64,000 nt of DNA. It comes from Bacillota bacterium. Its GTDB lineage: Bacteria > Bacillota_A > Clostridia > Lachnospirales > Lachnospiraceae. A model generated the notes under the pieces. The model made no database searches, had not been told where the DNA came from, and saw nothing but the letters and a program-made list of their open reading frames with translations. The stretch lies in contig JAEYMU010000057.1 of assembly GCA_023407175.1 (NCBI GenBank), forward strand, positions 186,001-250,000. The letters run 5' to 3'. Position numbers and translations under genes: made by a program. Shown one piece after another: positions 63,299-64,000 of this stretch; positions within the stretch are counted from its first letter, which is position 1, and each line of letters opens with the position of its first letter.

Positions 63299-64000
63299 TT
63301 ATTATAGCTCCCTTCATACTGCGCACGTATTCTTCCACATAGGGAACACATTCCTTACCGTGCTCGGCTATGATTTTTACAATTGCGCTTCCCACGATTA
63401 CTCCGTCCGATATCTTCGCCATCTCCGCAGCCTGCGCCGGAGTCGATATGCCAAAGCCAATCGCACATGGAATATCGTTTACTTCCTTCACGGTTTTTAC
63501 CATACCTTCCGCAGCTGTACCAATTTCGCTGCGTACTCCCGTAACTCCCATGGAAGAAACACAGTAAAGGAAGCCTTCCGCAATCTCGGCGATTCTCCTA
63601 ATTCGCTCCTTTGAGGTTGGAGCAATCATGGAAATTAAGGTAATCCCATACGAATCACAGTAGGGCTTTAATTCGTCTCTTTCCTCAAAGGGAACGTCAG
63701 GAACAATCAAGGCATCCACACCGGCTTCTCTGCAATTTTCCATAAATCGCTCCGTACCGTATGTATAAATAGGATTTACATAGGTCATAAACGCAATCGG
63801 AATATTGCTTGCCCTGCGGACTCTTTTTACCATATCAAAAATCCGGTCCGTCGTCGTACCCGCTGCCAGGGCACGATAATCGGCCTCCTGGATGACCGGG
63901 CCCTCTGCCACAGGATCAGAGAAGGGAATACCAATCTCAATCAGATCGGCTCCTGCCTCCGCCATACGGAGTACGAGCTGCTCAGTGGTCTCAATACAGG
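63291..64000 (-). CDS. trpA: tryptophan synthase alpha chain, 5' end beyond window
   Basis: TrpA cleaves indole-3-glycerol phosphate to indole and glyceraldehyde 3-phosphate, in complex with TrpB. The 236 codons present run from the IETTEQLVLRMAEAGADLIEIGIPFSDP segment, with the catalytic Glu (LIEIG) and Asp (FSDP) in place, to the C-terminus. FGISTPAQAAEMAKISDGVIVGSAIV holds the phosphate-binding loop. The ATG at 63965 is internal, since the frame continues to the window edge. Last-but-one gene of the trp operon, overlapping trpD. Confidence 0.95.
   Translation of the reverse strand, partial: CIETTEQLVLRMAEAGADLIEIGIPFSDPVAEGPVIQEADYRALAAGTTTDRIFDMVKRVRRASNIPIAFMTYVNPIYTYGTERFMENCREAGVDALIVPDVPFEERDELKPYCDSYGITLISMIAPTSKERIRRIAEIAEGFLYCVSSMGVTGVRSEIGTAAEGMVKTVKEVNDIPCAIGFGISTPAQAAEMAKISDGVIVGSAIVKIIAEHGKECVPYVEEYVRSMKGAIING

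Overview
The window looks like the chromosome of an anaerobic, endospore-forming Firmicute of the Clostridia, most likely Lachnospiraceae. This is inferred from the AGGAGG-type ribosome sites with occasional TTG/GTG starts, a GerA-type germinant receptor operon, a small DUF3787-type spore protein, a one-chain pyruvate:ferredoxin oxidoreductase and lipoprotein-fed ABC importers. No rRNA, tRNA, CRISPR array, phage or insertion sequence was seen. Most genes lie on the minus strand.

Layout. 1-7.6 kb: a minus-strand operon for uptake and breakdown of an unidentified small acid or amino acid (ICL/PEP-mutase-family enzyme, amidohydrolase, LIV-type ABC importer, D-2-hydroxyacid dehydrogenase cut by the window edge), with a divergent GntR regulator at 8 kb and a sugar kinase at 8.7-10.3 kb. 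The three promoters here share a TTGTATAC-like operator. 10.5-16.5 kb: a DUF421 membrane protein, an M23 peptidase and the ger operon (A-C-small protein-B). 16.7-21.1 kb: DUF6514 protein, PFOR and a spore-coat-type small protein. 21.3-27.3 kb: hypB, a GltD-like iron-sulfur flavoprotein, hypA and a DUF5692 membrane protein, divergent from a FadR-type regulator; each of the two facing promoters carries a CTGGT-N3-ACCAG operator. 27.3-31 kb: a nitronate-monooxygenase-like protein and a chemoreceptor. 31.3-36.2 kb: a sugar ABC importer with a LacI regulator. 36.2-37 kb: a non-coding stretch with dyads and what may be a broken gene. 37-46 kb: MscS channel, Ca2+-type P-ATPase, TipAS/MerR regulator, EAL-CBS-GGDEF protein, paired CrcB fluoride channels and a DMT exporter. 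62.2-64 kb: trpD and the start of trpA.

The most interesting block is 46.1-62.1 kb. One promoter near 62.03 kb appears to drive about 17 same-strand genes: a second LIV importer, a cytidylate-kinase-like protein, an iron alcohol dehydrogenase, a class III aminotransferase, an atypical D-2-hydroxyacid dehydrogenase, RidA, a five-gene iron-sulfur/flavin dehydrogenase, an Asp/Glu-racemase-family protein and an AEC transporter. The dehydrogenase genes match, in order and size, the pdhAFXB subunits of the archaeal dye-linked L-proline dehydrogenase, with the large subunit split in two. A FadR-type regulator follows. Its promoter and the operon promoter share the 9-mer ACCGGTCTA just after the -10 box. 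I infer a catabolic system for an imino acid, N-substituted amino acid (opine-like) or D-amino acid; the substrate cannot be read from the sequence.
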